Shown: piece by piece, positions 63,133 through 64,000 of the stretch
Layout: the number at the start of each line of letters is the position of its first letter
Position numbering within the stretch: the stretch's first letter is position 1
Translations under genes and position numbers: made by a program
Source: CAWJMN01 sp963844055
GTDB taxonomy: Bacteria; Planctomycetota; Planctomycetia; Pirellulales; Pirellulaceae
DNA: 64,000 nucleotides
Direction: 5' to 3'
Assembly (NCBI GenBank): GCA_963844055.1
Contig: CAWJMN010000002.1
Coordinates: 806,001-870,000, forward strand
Notes under the pieces: model-generated
What the model saw: the letters and a program-made list of their open reading frames with translations, nothing else
What the model was told of the DNA's origin: nothing
Databases searched by the model: none

Positions 63133-64000
63133 ATGATCGTTGCTGCTGTAAAAGTAAGGCCAAGCCGGAAGACCAAGGCGATTGCCGGCAATTCGCACTC
63201 GGAAGACCGGGGCGCTGGCTCCTTGGAAGTCCTAGAGAGATCACTGTCCACCACAGCCAGGCGGAACCGTCGGGCTGCCAAGGCGAGCATTGCCACGCAG
63301 GTCGAAGAGCCAGCGACCGAACCCTCGGCCGACCTTCTTGACCTTGCCCGAGAGCTTTCCCAGCAGGAAAGCGAGTTCATTCCCAATGAGCTCTTCAAGC
63401 AAAAGGCCCACTATCAAGAGATTCTGGCTCCCGCAGCCCTAGTCGGCTCTGCACCGGTTGCCAAGGCGACCTGGAAGCAAGTCAAGGAGATGCCCGCACA
63501 CCTGGCCCGCATGTGTGAAACCACTTTGCTCAAGCCAGAAGAGGAAAAGGCACTGTTTCGCCGCATGAACTTTGCAAAGTTCCGCGCCGAACAACTGCGT
63601 CGTAAGATCAATCTGAATGCTCCTGTGCCTGCCGTGGTGAATGAGGTCGCTTCGCTGTTAGCCCAGGCAGCGGCCGACCGAAATCGCATCGTCAGGGCCA
63701 ACCTGCGGCTGGTGGTTTCTATCGCCAAGAAGTTCTCCGACCTGCGAAACACGTTTGACGAACTTCTGAGTGAGGGAATCACCAGCTTGCTAAGGGCGGT
63801 GGAAAAGTTCGACTTTGACCGTGGCTTCCGTTTCTCGACCTATGCCACCCAAGCGGTTCGTCGTACGCTGTGCCGTTTGCTTCAGCAGAATCATCGTGAC
63901 CGTAGCCGCTTTTTGACGTCCGAGTCAACCGTCTTTGAAGAAGCGGCTGATGATGCTCCCGAAGGAACCATGACCGAGTCTCGCTGGCATGAACTCAAGC
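63133..64000 (+). CDS. Sigma-70 family RNA polymerase sigma factor (N-terminal part, runs off the window)
   Basis: 289 codons are visible from the ATG at 63133 to the window end. The first 110 residues are a charged, low-complexity extension. Residues ~135-180 form region 1.2, and region 2 follows from about residue 190: IVRANLRLVVSIAKKFSDL (2.1), ELLSEGITSLLRAVEKFDFDRGFRFSTYAT (2.2-2.3), then QAVRRTLCRLLQQNHRDRSRF (2.4). The 2.3-2.4 boundary has QAVRR in place of the tryptophan pair (YATWWIRQA) of primary sigma factors, so promoter recognition probably differs. Regions 3 and 4 are outside the window. An in-frame earlier start was not found. Likely an alternative sigma factor of planctomycete type. 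Confidence 0.85.
   Translation, partial: MIVAAVKVRPSRKTKAIAGNSHSEDRGAGSLEVLERSLSTTARRNRRAAKASIATQVEEPATEPSADLLDLARELSQQESEFIPNELFKQKAHYQEILAPAALVGSAPVAKATWKQVKEMPAHLARMCETTLLKPEEEKALFRRMNFAKFRAEQLRRKINLNAPVPAVVNEVASLLAQAAADRNRIVRANLRLVVSIAKKFSDLRNTFDELLSEGITSLLRAVEKFDFDRGFRFSTYATQAVRRTLCRLLQQNHRDRSRFLTSESTVFEEAADDAPEGTMTESRWHELK

Overview
The window looks like a chromosomal segment of a planctomycete, most likely of the Pirellulales. The evidence is: a secreted protein with the planctomycete LEPR-XLL-type N-terminus followed by SdrD_B-like repeats; a formylglycine-type sulfatase; PQQ-like beta-propeller proteins and a large di-haem cytochrome; paired BlaI/M56 genes; very large hybrid histidine kinases; and a sigma-70 protein with a long N-terminal extension. 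This assignment is inference from gene content, not from a marker-gene comparison. Coding is on both strands. The only stable RNA seen is a tmRNA. I found no tRNA, rRNA, CRISPR array, insertion sequence or phage module.

Layout. 1-5852: a partial M20 dipeptidase (minus strand); clpS with a good sigma-70-type promoter and mtaB (plus strand); then an ArsR regulator - rhodanese - CoA-disulfide reductase/rhodanese cluster behind an AT-rich palindromic operator, which reads as a sulfane-sulfur (persulfide) response operon. 5878-9158: a P-type cation ATPase and, divergently, ssrA with its terminator. 9767-17506: a surface/outer-membrane block with the repeat protein, a FadL-like porin, a porin whose N-terminus is frameshifted, and an OprB-like porin. 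17760-19834: a sulfatase and a small membrane/lipoprotein gene. 19835-20391: a non-coding stretch with a strictly 9-bp-phased TGCAC array in front of an ATP-grasp gene.

21247-26801 (minus strand) holds DUF417, AraC, a TspO missing its first helix, a GHL-type glycoside hydrolase, an SGNH hydrolase, then a PadR/HAAS-type pair. 26963-30587 is a BlaI/M56 pair with a clear double operator. 30811-35463 is a run of small metabolic genes: TPR, cupins, guanine-deaminase-like, alpha/beta hydrolase, TfoX C-terminal domain and VOC. 35770-47655 carries two giant sensor kinases, an NHL-repeat protein and an antiporter-RCK-CBS-EIIA fusion. 47859-53774 has a C-terminally short MnmE-like GTPase, a class II photolyase, DUF4404, a HEAT lipoprotein and a membrane PQQ-propeller protein. 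53909-62863 has a di-haem cytochrome, TerC, MetH, a second PQQ-propeller protein and a CarH-like MerR regulator that has lost both cobalamin-contact histidines. The window ends inside a sigma-70 factor.

No single obviously new defence or biosynthetic system stands out. The most interesting items are the CarH-like regulator without its B12 ligands, the phased 9-bp array, the hairpin and frameshift at the start of the second porin, the persulfide operon with its operator, the transporter-EIIA fusion, the truncated MnmE-like and TspO proteins, and the near-identical 315-bp repeats in the surface protein.
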